Numbered from the stretch's first letter, positions 18,475 through 26,247 are shown. The stretch is DNA of 64,000 nt from Phycisphaerae bacterium (GCA_028285035.1 JANQQF010000185.1:1-64000); one strand, 5' to 3'. Numbers and translations: made by a program. The notes: a model not told the origin generated them from the letters alone.

Positions 18475-19363
18475 TCAGACTACGACGGATTTCCTGAAAA
18501 AAGTACTCCCAGGCAATAACATTTGTTGAATAAAAGTAGTGATGCTCACGCACAGCTAATTGATGATAGGCAAAGGCATTAAGTTGAGGGCTTGTAGCCC
18601 CTCGCGTATCCTGATCGACATCACCGGTCACTTTCAAAGGCTGATAAGCGCCTTCTGAAAGCCCTTCGCTGGCATTCACTTGTTTGAGTTGCTGAATTTC
18701 ACGATTGAGGTGTCGAAACATGGCTAACTGGGCCGCTTCAGAATCGCGACATTTGAGCGCCTGCACAATTGCACCATGTTCTTGCAGGGTCATTTGACGA
18801 TCTGCCAAACTCTGTTGAACAGTTTGGCGGCTAGCGTGATCTAAACAGCTCAGACTAGTCATGACCCGACGCAAAATAGGATTCTGGGCAGCTTTGGTAA
18901 TCTGTTGATGAAGATTGAAATCAAACTCTAGGAAAAGTTCAGGGCTGTTCAATGTTTGTTCACTTTGCACTAGCATTAATTCCAACGATTTTACAGCTTC
19001 GTTTGAAATTCGCTCAGCCGCCAAGGCTGTGACTCCCGGCTCCACAACTTTTCGTGCTTCGAGAAGTTCGAATACGGTTGAGTTATCGAGGGCAAAGACA
19101 AATTCAAGATGTTCAACTAAAAGTTCGGGATCAAGTGAGGTAACGTGGGTGCCACCGCCTTGTCGAATTTCAATAATATTCATAATCGACAAAGCACGAA
19201 GGGCCTCACGTAGAGAAGGGCGACTGACTTCCATGGTTGCCGCCAATTCGCGTTCTGGAGGAAGTTTATCCCCCGGTTGAAGTTTGCGTTCTTTGATGAG
19301 CGTTAAGAGGCGCGTGACAATTTCTTCCGAAAGTGCACTCTTCTTAAACGTACCAAATGTCAT
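18464..19363 (-). CDS. FadR-subfamily GntR transcriptional regulator
   Basis: A 299-residue regulator. The winged helix is at about 8-75 (ITRLLTLIKERKLQPGDKLP-like VTRLLTLIKERKLQPGDKLP, PSLREALRALS, IIEIRQGGGTHV), followed by an all-helical FCD effector domain (about 85-235) with the metal/ligand segment FDFNLHQQITKAAQNP. It has a roughly 60-residue C-terminal tail beyond the usual FadR length. AAGGATG is 6 nt before the ATG. A perfect FadR/PdhR-like palindrome lies 30 nt upstream of its start, so it is probably autoregulated and controls the HpaB-type monooxygenase downstream. Confidence 0.9.
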   Translation of the reverse strand: MTFGTFKKSALSEEIVTRLLTLIKERKLQPGDKLPPERELAATMEVSRPSLREALRALSIMNIIEIRQGGGTHVTSLDPELLVEHLEFVFALDNSTVFELLEARKVVEPGVTALAAERISNEAVKSLELMLVQSEQTLNSPELFLEFDFNLHQQITKAAQNPILRRVMTSLSCLDHASRQTVQQSLADRQMTLQEHGAIVQALKCRDSEAAQLAMFRHLNREIQQLKQVNASEGLSEGAYQPLKVTGDVDQDTRGATSPQLNAFAYHQLAVREHHYFYSTNVIAWEYFFQEIRRSLTTN

Positions 19364-19392
19364 ATAAAAACATCCTTGTTTTGCAAATGGCT

Positions 19393-19409
19393 AATTGGTC
19401 TGACCAATT
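19393..19409. promoter_or_regulatory. operator of the GntR/FadR regulator
   Basis: A perfect 17-bp palindrome, AATTGGTC-T-GACCAATT, closely matches the TTGGT-N3-ACCAA pattern bound by PdhR/FadR-type GntR proteins. It lies 30 bp upstream of the GntR start. Further upstream, 19503-19522 (plus) and 19579-19599 (minus) carry two related copies, AGATcGGTCcAGTCT and AGATtGGTCtAGTCT, in inverted orientation; they may be weaker sites. Confidence 0.7.
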
Positions 19410-19628
19410 GACCAACGGTGACGATTGTACAACTAAAGTTAGTGTTTGTCAAGAAGCTGTTCAATTATATCAAACACTTCGGTCGAAATCACTAAACACG
19501 CTAGATCGGTCCAGTCTAAAAACCAATTTTGGATTGAAAGTTGCTTACAAAAGCCAAAAACTTATCACAGAACCATACTTTTTCAGACTAGACCAATCTT
19601 TAAATAGCCAAGTTAGGAGAAAAATAGA

Positions 19629-20489
19629 TTAACCCTCTAGTTCTTTCCCCTTCTCATCCCACTGCCCCCGAAAACGAAATACATCAGCCCGAGGGGGTTG
19701 CGGGGCGAAGGTTTCCAGCCAACGAACCGGCTCATCGCCGACCTGCTTGAATGAGTGGAAACAACCGACACTGGTCCAGAGAATGCTCCCAGGCGTCGCA
19801 AGATAGATTGTATCATCAAGGACCGCTTCAACCTGCCCACTCAAAATAAAATAGGACTCTTCAAAAGTGTGGTCGTGCATTGCTAGACTGACGCCGGGTT
19901 GATATTCAATAAACAGTAGGCGATGATGCGCTGAACCAATATTTTCGTCCATCAGCCACTTGAGAAAAACGCCGGGGGGTGCCCCAGCTGTCTCACGGGC
20001 AGGGTCGCCGGGGGGTGGTATTTGGCCCACATCAAAATGGTTGAGGAGATTGCCGTGGGTATCATCAAGATCGAGCGGCTGGCCTTCGGTCGGGGCTGAG
20101 CCGCCATTTTGGAAATAGGTGTCCTGCCAGCCTCCCGCTGGTTTAGGTTGCGGGGCCGCCATTTGGAACCAACGTACAGGCGAGTCGCTGACATTTCGCC
20201 AAGCGTGCATCTGTCCCACCTTGATCGCGCCCAAATCGCCTTGCACTAGATGGTAATCTTGTCCATCGAGATGCAGCAGAACCTCACCTTCCATAACGTA
20301 GAAGCCTTCTTCAAATGCGTGGCAATGCATATTCAGGTGCCCCTGCGGAGCGAGTTCACAAATGTGGGTGCCTGTGTGAACCGACCCGACTGTATGATCA
20401 ACCAAGGCGGCTTGGCGATACCCCTCGCTATGCTCTGGATGAGCAGCAACTAGATTCTTTTCATCAAATTCACCAAAATAATGGGCCAT
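19629..20489 (-). CDS. bicupin protein, probable ring-cleavage or isomerising enzyme
   Basis: A 286-residue protein with two cupin barrels. Each carries a metal-binding motif: HCHAFEEGFYVMEGEV (about 54-69) and HDHTFEESYFILSGQV (about 200-215), giving His/His/Glu ligands, with a second conserved histidine further on (GQMHAW and VGCFHSF). The ATG shares its A with the stop of the upstream CMD gene (TGATG), and GGAGG is 6 nt away, so the two are coupled. Bicupins include gentisate-type dioxygenases and (S)-ureidoglycine aminohydrolase-like enzymes. Among aromatic genes a dioxygenase role is attractive but unproven; repeated metal motifs in both domains show that both could be active. Confidence 0.82.
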   Translation of the reverse strand: MAHYFGEFDEKNLVAAHPEHSEGYRQAALVDHTVGSVHTGTHICELAPQGHLNMHCHAFEEGFYVMEGEVLLHLDGQDYHLVQGDLGAIKVGQMHAWRNVSDSPVRWFQMAAPQPKPAGGWQDTYFQNGGSAPTEGQPLDLDDTHGNLLNHFDVGQIPPPGDPARETAGAPPGVFLKWLMDENIGSAHHRLLFIEYQPGVSLAMHDHTFEESYFILSGQVEAVLDDTIYLATPGSILWTSVGCFHSFKQVGDEPVRWLETFAPQPPRADVFRFRGQWDEKGKELEG

Positions 20490-21067
20490 CAGGCACCTCC
20501 ATTCATTGATTGTTTTTCTAGATCTACTTCACAAGCTTGCTCGCCCAGCCCCAAGCCGAACATCTCGACCGCCTTACCAAAACCGTCTGCCACGGCCATA
20601 AAGGTCGCCAACTCTATCAACTCCTCATCAGTAAACAGTGTTTTCCAATAGGCAAACTGTTCATCCGTAAAGGCGTGGTAATCCTCGCTAAAAATCGTCG
20701 CCATCTCCAAGGCAGCCCGCTCGCGGGGTGTAAAAATCGGATCATCAATATTCCAGGTTGCCTCAACCTTGGCCTTAGCATCATCAATCTGTTGCACCGC
20801 AACAGAACGAACGGTGCCTCAGTAATCACAGTTGCGGAGGCGAGCCATTCGCACCCGAATGATCTCTTTGAAGCTGTGATCGATTTTGCCGCCATAAAAA
20901 ATGTTATCCCAAGCCTCATAAAACACACGGACCGAATTAGGATCGCGAGCCAAAAGCCGCAAAAAGCGAGAGTTAGGTGCGCCGCGTACTTCGGCCGTTT
21001 TAAAGTAGTTTTGAATTTTGTCTGAAACAGCGTTGTCATCTTCAATCAATGCAATACGTAAACTCAT
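20489..21067 (-). CDS. CMD/AhpD-family protein with in-frame TGA, probable selenoprotein
   Basis: Read through one TGA (20819-20821), this frame gives 192 residues, the normal length for carboxymuconolactone decarboxylase/AhpD-like proteins. Residues 1-82 match the family's N-terminal half (NSRFLRLLARDPNSVRVFYEAWDN, then the RMARLRNCDY redox-site region); residues 84-192 match the C-terminal half (FTPRERAALEMAT, FTDEELIELATFMAVADGFGKAVEMFGLG). TGA stands exactly where the second cysteine of CxxC is expected (C-D-Y-TGA), so the site would be CxxU. A compact stem-loop follows (see next entry). Translation signals are strong (AGGAGG, 5 nt from ATG), and the stop overlaps the bicupin start. The alternative is a nonsense mutation of TGC/TGT. 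Other genes here use TGA as stop, so the code is not reassigned. No selA, selB, selC or selD gene is in the window. Confidence 0.8.
20789..20821 (-). promoter_or_regulatory. putative bacterial SECIS element after TGA
   Basis: On the minus strand TGA (20819-20821) is followed by 13 nt, then CTGTTGC-GGT-GCAACAG (20789-20805), a perfect 7-bp stem with a three-base loop starting with G. The loop begins 20 nt after TGA. Bacterial SECIS elements have a small apical loop with a G in the first two positions at about this distance. The stem is coding, as expected for bacteria. Confidence 0.72.
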
Positions 21068-21099
21068 AATTACCTCCTAAAAATAGTGATTGGTGGCTC

Positions 21100-21121
21100 G
21101 TGTTTAGTGAGGAGTAAACAC
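21100..21121. promoter_or_regulatory. palindrome upstream of the CMD gene
   Basis: GTGTTTA-N8-TAAACAC is a perfect 7-bp inverted repeat 33 bp upstream of the CMD start. It could be an operator or a leader hairpin for the CMD-bicupin pair. No clear promoter accompanies it. Confidence 0.35.
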
Positions 21122-21168
21122 CAAAAAAAATTTAGCACGACTGCCCTAAACTGTGGTCACCTGATTTT

Positions 21169-21232
21169 CGCAACAAATTACACGAATTTTCATATTTTGT
21201 CTTTATCCGTGTTAATTCGATCAATTCGTTGC
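21169..21232. repeat. 64-bp palindromic intergenic repeat, copy A
   Basis: Left arm CGCAACAAATTACACGAATT (21169-21188) is nearly complementary to AATTCGATCAATTCGTTGC (21214-21232). A second copy, with the same arms, lies at 59789-59973 and is interrupted by an inserted element. It is a dispersed REP/MITE-like repeat; here it lies between the alcohol dehydrogenase and CMD genes. Confidence 0.8.
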
Positions 21233-21306
21233 TGATTTTGCCACGGCTTTGACGATCACGCTTTAATGCGGTGTTATCCAAAATTGTTCGTCAGCAAAGA
21301 ATCCTG

Positions 21307-22368
21307 TCACAACTTTGGATTAACAACAACTTTACCTTTGGCTCGACCCTCGGCTAGAGCCATAATGCCTTCATCGACTAAGTCATCGAGGGGAATGACT
21401 CGATCAAGGGCGACAGAGGCCAAATCAGTTGTGGTCAAAATGTCGAGGGATTTGGGTAGATCAACATCACAGACGTGGGCCACAGTCGAGGTCATCGTAA
21501 TTTCGCGGTAGACCAAATCATGAAAATCAATGGCCTGTGGTTCAGCCTGCATCCCTACAATGAGTACGTTTCCACCTTTCTGGGTAGCCGCCTGCCCCAT
21601 CGTGGGACCGACGGATGCTCCGGACGCTTCGATGAACACTTCAACACCAAGCCCATCTGTCAACCGATGCACCGCCTTAACCGCGTCCTCACTACGAGCA
21701 TTGACGATGTAATCCGCCCCCATTCGGCTGGCCTTGTCCAATTTGCCTTCATCGATATCAATCACAATAATCGGACCTAGCCCTTGGGCTTTGGCGGCAG
21801 CCAAGACAAATGAGCCAATCCCACCGGCCCCCATCAAGGCAATCATTTGCTCAGTTTGGGCTGTACTCCGCTCAACGGCATGTAGAGCTACAGCAAAGGG
21901 TTGGGCCATAGAAGCGGCATCATCAGTACAGTCTGTGGGAACCTGGCAACACATAAAGGCGGGCACTTTGGCCATTTCAGCCAGCCCACCGTCGGCGCTC
22001 AAACCATAAACAAAATATTTGGTGCACAGATTCAGCCGGCCCGCTTTACACCATTTACATTCCCCACACCAATTCCCAGCGCCAGGCACAACTCGGTCCC
22101 CGACCTTAACATTTTCTACCTCAGATCCGACTTCAATGACCCGCCCGACAAATTCGTGACCTGAAATTACGGGCCCTTGTTGGCCGCTGGCCGGATGTGG
22201 CTTGTCTAATGAGGCAAAGTGTGGGCCGTGGAGGTACTCTGTTACATCTGTGCCACAAATGGCACCTCGTAACACTTCCAGCACCACCTCGTGAGCGGCT
22301 GGCTTGGTCGGGTCAGCCACCGACTCAATCCGCATATCTCGGTTACCGTGATACACAGCGGCTTTCAT
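21307..22368 (-). CDS. zinc-dependent medium-chain alcohol dehydrogenase
   Basis: A 353-residue MDR-family dehydrogenase resembling L-threonine/2,3-butanediol/sorbitol dehydrogenases. The catalytic zinc ligands are a Cys in GAICGTDV and the GHE of ISGHEFVGRV; the structural zinc loop is CGECKWCKAGRLNLC. The Rossmann motif is GAGGIGSFV with an acidic residue after the second strand (VIDID), pointing to NAD(H). GGAGA lies about 7 nt before the ATG, and the VOC gene ends 10 nt upstream, so they form one operon. The specific alcohol cannot be assigned. Confidence 0.88.
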   Translation of the reverse strand: MKAAVYHGNRDMRIESVADPTKPAAHEVVLEVLRGAICGTDVTEYLHGPHFASLDKPHPASGQQGPVISGHEFVGRVIEVGSEVENVKVGDRVVPGAGNWCGECKWCKAGRLNLCTKYFVYGLSADGGLAEMAKVPAFMCCQVPTDCTDDAASMAQPFAVALHAVERSTAQTEQMIALMGAGGIGSFVLAAAKAQGLGPIIVIDIDEGKLDKASRMGADYIVNARSEDAVKAVHRLTDGLGVEVFIEASGASVGPTMGQAATQKGGNVLIVGMQAEPQAIDFHDLVYREITMTSTVAHVCDVDLPKSLDILTTTDLASVALDRVIPLDDLVDEGIMALAEGRAKGKVVVNPKL

Positions 22369-22378
22369 AAAAAGTCTC

Positions 22379-22786
22379 CTAGCTCACAGCTTCACTAATT
22401 TCAAAGAGATGACCATCAGGATCGCGGAAAAAGCAACGAATTTCAGCGCCCCAATCGACAGGTGGAGTCAAAAATTCAGCGCCTCTTGCTTTCAGCACCT
22501 CATAGGCGTTATGACAATCAGGGACTCGAATTGTCATGGCATGGCTTACATTATTTGGGGTGTCGGGCGGGGCAAATATCACATCCGGTTTATCTTTTGT
22601 TGGCTCACCACCAGTTACCAACAAAAGCCAACTGCCTTGAAATTTCAAAACACACGATGTACCACCATACTCTCGATATAGCTCAGCCCCCAAAATATTC
22701 ATATAAAAATGTTTGGATGCCTCCATATCTCCAATCACCAAAATATGGGTTAATTCCATCCCTTCAGTGGGAAAGTCGCTGCTCAT
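22379..22786 (-). CDS. VOC (glyoxalase/dioxygenase) superfamily protein
   Basis: A 135-residue single-chain member of the vicinal oxygen chelate superfamily: two beta-alpha-beta-beta-beta modules starting with LTHILVIGDMEASKHFYMNIL and ending in IRCFFRDPDGHLFEI. Potential metal ligands are H14 and the late glutamate. AGGAG lies 6 nt before the ATG. It is the first gene of the minus-strand operon continuing into the alcohol dehydrogenase. VOC proteins include lyases, isomerases and extradiol dioxygenases; the short length favours a lyase, hydratase or isomerase, but a ring-cleavage function is not excluded. Confidence 0.83.
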   Translation of the reverse strand: MSSDFPTEGMELTHILVIGDMEASKHFYMNILGAELYREYGGTSCVLKFQGSWLLLVTGGEPTKDKPDVIFAPPDTPNNVSHAMTIRVPDCHNAYEVLKARGAEFLTPPVDWGAEIRCFFRDPDGHLFEISEAVS

Positions 22787-22876
22787 TGCTTTACTCCTAA
22801 CGAATATTGCGATATGATGCTTGCTTTATAATAAGTGTAAATTCAGGGTGAACGAATAGATAGTTGAAGTGGTCGA

Positions 22877-22905
22877 ATTATAGGAGATTTCAACTTCGTC
22901 GTCAA
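22877..22905 (-). promoter_or_regulatory. promoter of the VOC-alcohol dehydrogenase operon
   Basis: Minus strand TTGACG (22900-22905), 17-nt spacer, perfect TATAAT (22877-22882). The inverted repeat AGTTGAA / TTCAACT (22862-22868 and 22889-22895) brackets the -10 and may be an operator. The leader is about 85 nt. Confidence 0.75.
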
Positions 22906-22912
22906 GTGTAGT

Positions 22913-22941
22913 TTAACAAAGCCATTTTTTTGTTTTATAAT
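22913..22941 (+). promoter_or_regulatory. promoter of lhgO
   Basis: TTAACA (22913-22918), 17-nt spacer, TATAAT (22936-22941), about 30 bp before the lhgO start and back-to-back with the leftward promoter. Confidence 0.75.
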
Positions 22942-22971
22942 GCTAAAATCTCAAGGGAAAAGAGACAAACA

Positions 22972-24183
22972 ATGAATCCACTTAAATACGATGTTGCGAT
23001 TATTGGGGGTGGAATTTTAGGATTAGCCACAGCGATGACCTTGCTCACCCGCCGTAAACTATCGATAGTAGTGATTGAAGCCGAGAACAAATTAGCCGCA
23101 CATCAAACGGGGAACAACAGTGGGGTTGTTCACTCTGGCTTGTATTACAAACCTGGCTCGTTGAAGGCCAAAAATTGTTTCGATGGGCGAGATGCGCTGT
23201 ATGATTTTTGTGAGGAATACAACATCGCCTATGAACAGTGCGGCAAGGTGGTGGTAGCCACACGAGAGGAAGAAATCCCCCGGCTTGATAAATTGGAAGA
23301 GCGGGGACGAGCTAACGGGCTGAAGGGTTTGAAACGCTTACGCCCCGAGGAGCTGAAAGAGCATGAACCCCACTTGGCTGGCATCGATGGGTTGTTCGTA
23401 CCTGAGACGGGCATTGTCGATTATGTGCAAGTATGTGATACCTATGCGAATATCATCAAACAATCAGGGGGCACCATCCAACTCAATACTCGGGTGCTGG
23501 GCTGTCATCGTGACCCCAACGAGCTTCGCTTGGAAACAACACAAGGTGACATTCGTTGTAGCAATCTCATCAATTGCGGCGGCCTCAAGTCAGATCGCAT
23601 TGCTCGGATGTGTGGACTTGATCCGAAGCTAAAAATTGTACCCTTCCGGGGCGAGTATTATGAGCTTGTCCCTAAAAAGCATCATCTCGTCAAAAATCTC
23701 ATCTACCCCGTGCCCGATCCACAATTCCCTTTCCTCGGAGTTCACTTCACCCGAATGGTCCGGGGGGGGGTCGAGGCTGGACCGAATGCAGTCTTGGCCT
23801 TCAAACGTGAGGGGTACACTCGAACCAGCTTCGATCTAAAAGACAGCTTGGAAACCCTGACCTACGGTGGCTTTTGGCAATTAGCAGGCAGACATTGGAA
23901 AATGGGGACTGGTGAATTTTACCGCAGCTTTAGTAAGCGTGCCTTTGTCACGGCTCTACAACGGTTGATTCCCGAGCTAAAAATGGAGGATGTTCATCCT
24001 GGCGGTGCAGGTGTTCGGGCACAGGCCTTGGAACCCAATGGCTTTTTAGTCGATGACTTCCGTTTTCTTGAAGCCGACCGAATGGTCCACGTCCTCAACG
24101 CCCCCTCACCTGGGGCTACAGCTTCACTCAGCATTGGCAAAACGATCGCGGATATGGCTGAGAAGCAATTTGCATTTCAATAG
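22972..24183 (+). CDS. lhgO: L-2-hydroxyglutarate oxidase
   Basis: A 403-residue FAD-dependent oxidoreductase of the DAO family matching LhgO, which oxidises L-2-hydroxyglutarate to 2-oxoglutarate and passes electrons to the respiratory chain. The FAD motif GGGILGLATAMTL is at the N-terminus. TGNNSGVVHSGLYYKPGSLKA, PFRGEYYELVP, LGVHFTRMVRGGVEAGPNAV and HVLNAPSPGATASLSIG are diagnostic family stretches. The start at MNPLKYD is 31 nt after the -10 box and matches family N-termini; an upstream in-frame ATG at 22930 would overlap the promoter. It contains a run of eight G (23762-23769), which could slip. It is transcribed away from the aromatic operon. Confidence 0.92.
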   Translation: MNPLKYDVAIIGGGILGLATAMTLLTRRKLSIVVIEAENKLAAHQTGNNSGVVHSGLYYKPGSLKAKNCFDGRDALYDFCEEYNIAYEQCGKVVVATREEEIPRLDKLEERGRANGLKGLKRLRPEELKEHEPHLAGIDGLFVPETGIVDYVQVCDTYANIIKQSGGTIQLNTRVLGCHRDPNELRLETTQGDIRCSNLINCGGLKSDRIARMCGLDPKLKIVPFRGEYYELVPKKHHLVKNLIYPVPDPQFPFLGVHFTRMVRGGVEAGPNAVLAFKREGYTRTSFDLKDSLETLTYGGFWQLAGRHWKMGTGEFYRSFSKRAFVTALQRLIPELKMEDVHPGGAGVRAQALEPNGFLVDDFRFLEADRMVHVLNAPSPGATASLSIGKTIADMAEKQFAFQ

Positions 24184-24226
24184 AGGCTGTGCTAAAAGAC
24201 TGAGCCTGTTAGAATAATTATAAAAG

Positions 24227-24299
24227 TCCACAGATACACACAGGTTTTCACAGATGATTTACAAATTTTTATCTGTGGTGATCTGTGTCAATCTGTGGA
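24227..24299. repeat. intergenic inverted repeat, CACAGAT type
   Basis: Outer arms TCCACAGAT-N2-ACACAG and CTGTGT-N2-ATCTGTGGA, with an inner pair CACAGAT and ATCTGTG, form a near-perfect palindrome of 73 bp between lhgO and the FemX-like gene. Such CACAGAT repeats are found scattered in many bacterial genomes. Confidence 0.65.
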
Positions 24300-24348
24300 T
24301 TTATTTTTTGACTGGCAAACTAACTTATCAGAACACAGCATTAACTAT

Positions 24349-25368
24349 ATGGATCATTCTCAAAGTACACCCAGCGAATGGGATGCACAAATCAAAGCAA
24401 ATAACGGTCACCTGCTACAAAGCTGGGCGTGGGGCGAGTTCAAAAGTGAGTTTGGTTGGCAACCCTATCGGTTCCAGCTTGGCGGGGCAATGGCCCAAAT
24501 TTTGTTTCGCCAGTTGCCACTCGGCTGGACCATTGCCTACATTCCGAAGGGACCTGTCATCCGTTTAGATGATTTTCAGCAATGGCAGGTTGTACTCAAA
24601 GAAATTCACGCCGTGGCAAATGCCCATCGGGCTATCTTCCTCAAAATCGAGCCTGATGTTTGGCAGCTTGGCCGTCAAGCTACTGCACAAAGCAAAGACA
24701 TTACGGCCAAACTTGCTACCCTCGGATTTAAGCCTGCTGATACCATTCAGCCTCAAACCTCACAAGTGCTTCATATAGATGAAGAAGACGATGTAATTTT
24801 AGGGCAGATGAAGCAAAAAACCCGCTACAACATTCGGCTGGCAAAACGTAAAGGGGTGGAGATTCGGGAAGGAACGTTTGAAGATGTCGAGACCTTCCAC
24901 AACCTCTCGCTTGTCACAGGCGAGCGGGATAAATTTGGCATCCACAGTCTGCCCTACTATCAACGGGCCTTTGAGTTGTTTGCCCCAGATCGTTGCGCCT
25001 TACTTCTGGCCGAATATGAGGGCGAGCCATTGGCCGCCCTGATGGTATTTTGTCAAGGCCAAGAGGCTTACTACTTTTACGGGGCTTCCTCCAACCAACA
25101 CCGCAATCGAATGCCCACCTACCTGTTACAATGGACGGCCATTGAATGGACCAAAGAAAAAGGTTGTCATCGTTACGATTTATGGGGCATCCCCGATGCG
25201 GACCCAGCCACGCTTGAGGCCGAGTTCCAAAATCGCAACGATGGCTTGTGGGGCGTTTATCGCTTTAAACGCGGCTTTGGTGGGGATATCGTCCAAAGTG
25301 TGGGGGCGTTTGATTATGTGTACAATCCTCTTTTGTATCGCTTGTATAAGATGAGGCGGTCATTGTAA
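24349..25368 (+). CDS. FemX-like peptidoglycan bridge aminoacyltransferase (GNAT fold)
   Basis: A 339-residue protein of the FemABX family, which transfers amino acids from aminoacyl-tRNA to the lipid II stem peptide. Two GNAT-like halves are visible. Diagnostic pieces are LLQSWAWGEFK near the start, QMKQKTRYNIRLAKRKGVEI in the middle, and YYFYGASSNQHRNRMPTYLLQWTAIEWTKEKGCHRYDLWGIP followed by YRFKRGFGG at the C-terminus. The start MDHSQST is preferred; an in-frame ATG at 24295 lies within the intergenic palindrome. No Shine-Dalgarno is evident. A role in cell-wall cross-bridge formation is inferred from the family. Confidence 0.87.
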   Translation: MDHSQSTPSEWDAQIKANNGHLLQSWAWGEFKSEFGWQPYRFQLGGAMAQILFRQLPLGWTIAYIPKGPVIRLDDFQQWQVVLKEIHAVANAHRAIFLKIEPDVWQLGRQATAQSKDITAKLATLGFKPADTIQPQTSQVLHIDEEDDVILGQMKQKTRYNIRLAKRKGVEIREGTFEDVETFHNLSLVTGERDKFGIHSLPYYQRAFELFAPDRCALLLAEYEGEPLAALMVFCQGQEAYYFYGASSNQHRNRMPTYLLQWTAIEWTKEKGCHRYDLWGIPDADPATLEAEFQNRNDGLWGVYRFKRGFGGDIVQSVGAFDYVYNPLLYRLYKMRRSL

Positions 25369-25380
25369 GTATTGGCAGGA

Positions 25381-25417
25381 TGGAAGGTTGGAGTATTATG
25401 TTCAAACCAACCTTCCA
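25381..25417. repeat. 11-bp stem hairpin between convergent genes
   Basis: TGGAAGGTTGG and CCAACCTTCCA enclose a 15-nt loop. It lies between the convergent FemX-like and SRPBCC genes and may terminate transcription, although no T-run follows. Related GGAAG/CTTCC arms recur at 26027-26087. Confidence 0.6.
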
Positions 25418-25434
25418 AATCTTACATAGGGGCA

Positions 25435-25887
25435 CTATGACATAGATTGACGCTCAACATGCTCTTTCAGCCCATCCAACAAATCACCCATTCCCTTTTT
25501 ATAGGTACGATGGACGAATAACGCGTCCAACAAAGAGCCGATGATACCGAACTTGAGTTTGTATTCCGGTGAGACGGTGATGGTGGTGGCATCATTTTCG
25601 GGGCGGAGGGTAAAACGGATATCAGCGGTTTTGAAGGGGAGATTCGTGCCGACAATCCGCATTGTTAGCCGTTGATCCACTTCCCAATCAACCACTTCCT
25701 CATCCAAATAATTTTTACCCCCTAAATCACAGTGCCGCTCGGCCCCTAAGCCTGTGGCTTGATCTGATGTGACCTCTGAATGAACCACACCTGGATTCCA
25801 TTCATAAATATTACCGATGTCGGCTAGGGCTTGCCAAACCTCATTGGTGTTGGCTTTGATTGTTCGATTTACAGAAAAAGTTGACAT
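25435..25887 (-). CDS. SRPBCC (START/polyketide-cyclase-like) family protein
   Basis: A 150-residue protein with the SRPBCC helix-grip fold: N-terminal FSVNRTIKANTNEVWQALADIGNIYEWNPGV, a beta-sheet with VVDWEVDQRLTMRIVG and the terminal helix. Such proteins bind hydrophobic ligands or act as small cyclases or dehydratases. The start MSTFSVN is chosen because GGAG lies 7 nt upstream; an earlier in-frame ATG adds 21 residues that do not fit the family. The ligand is unknown. Confidence 0.8.
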   Translation of the reverse strand: MSTFSVNRTIKANTNEVWQALADIGNIYEWNPGVVHSEVTSDQATGLGAERHCDLGGKNYLDEEVVDWEVDQRLTMRIVGTNLPFKTADIRFTLRPENDATTITVSPEYKLKFGIIGSLLDALFVHRTYKKGMGDLLDGLKEHVERQSMS

Positions 25888-26026
25888 TCGCCTGCTCCAA
25901 AGTAAAGATTTAGCTGAATTGTAGGATAAATGCAATGCCGTTTGAAGCAAAAATGGTGCCAGTGACTGCCAAGTTGTTTCTATCTCACCTATTGTCTATA
26001 TCAAAAGAGCATACAGCTTTACGTTT

Positions 26027-26087
26027 TGGAAGATATGGAAAGCTCGAAGATTGAAAGCAGGGAGTAAATCAGCTTTCCAACCTTCCA
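26027..26087. repeat. imperfect inverted repeat
   Basis: TGGAAG and GGAAAGCT (26027-26044) pair with AGCTTTCC and CTTCCA (26071-26087). It belongs to the same GGAAG/CTTCC repeat type as 25381-25417. The rest of the 25888-26164 gap shows nothing else. Confidence 0.5.
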
Positions 26088-26164
26088 GAATTATATCCAA
26101 ACATATTTAGTTCTCTCATTTATCACAAACTCAACCCCAATCAGTCCTACAACCCATTTTTCGT

Positions 26165-26193
26165 TTGACTACTCAGTGACTTTATGGTATGAT
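26165..26193 (+). promoter_or_regulatory. promoter of the hrcA-grpE-dnaK-dnaJ operon
   Basis: TTGACT (26165-26170), 17-nt spacer, TATGAT (26188-26193), directly upstream of the CIRCE element. Confidence 0.85.
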
Positions 26194-26206
26194 TTTGTGA
26201 GCGATT

Positions 26207-26233
26207 TTAGCACTCTGTGTGTTAGAGTGCTAA
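26207..26233 (+). promoter_or_regulatory. CIRCE operator
   Basis: Perfect inverted repeat TTAGCACTC-N9-GAGTGCTAA, the HrcA binding site. It lies at the expected transcription start, 14 bp upstream of hrcA, so HrcA represses its own heat-shock operon. Confidence 0.97.
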
Positions 26234-26247
26234 AATTTAGATAAGAA

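Noticed and set aside
20489..21067. Two separate short genes, or a pseudogene, instead of one selenoprotein gene
   Set aside because: Both halves are in one frame, together match one family of normal length, and break exactly at the CxxC cysteine. A GTG start at 20797 has no Shine-Dalgarno. A recent nonsense mutation remains possible but explains neither the position nor the stem-loop.
20489..21067. Genome-wide TGA reassignment
   Set aside because: Many neighbouring genes end in TGA at positions fixed by overlapping starts (livG/livF ATGA, CMD/bicupin TGATG).
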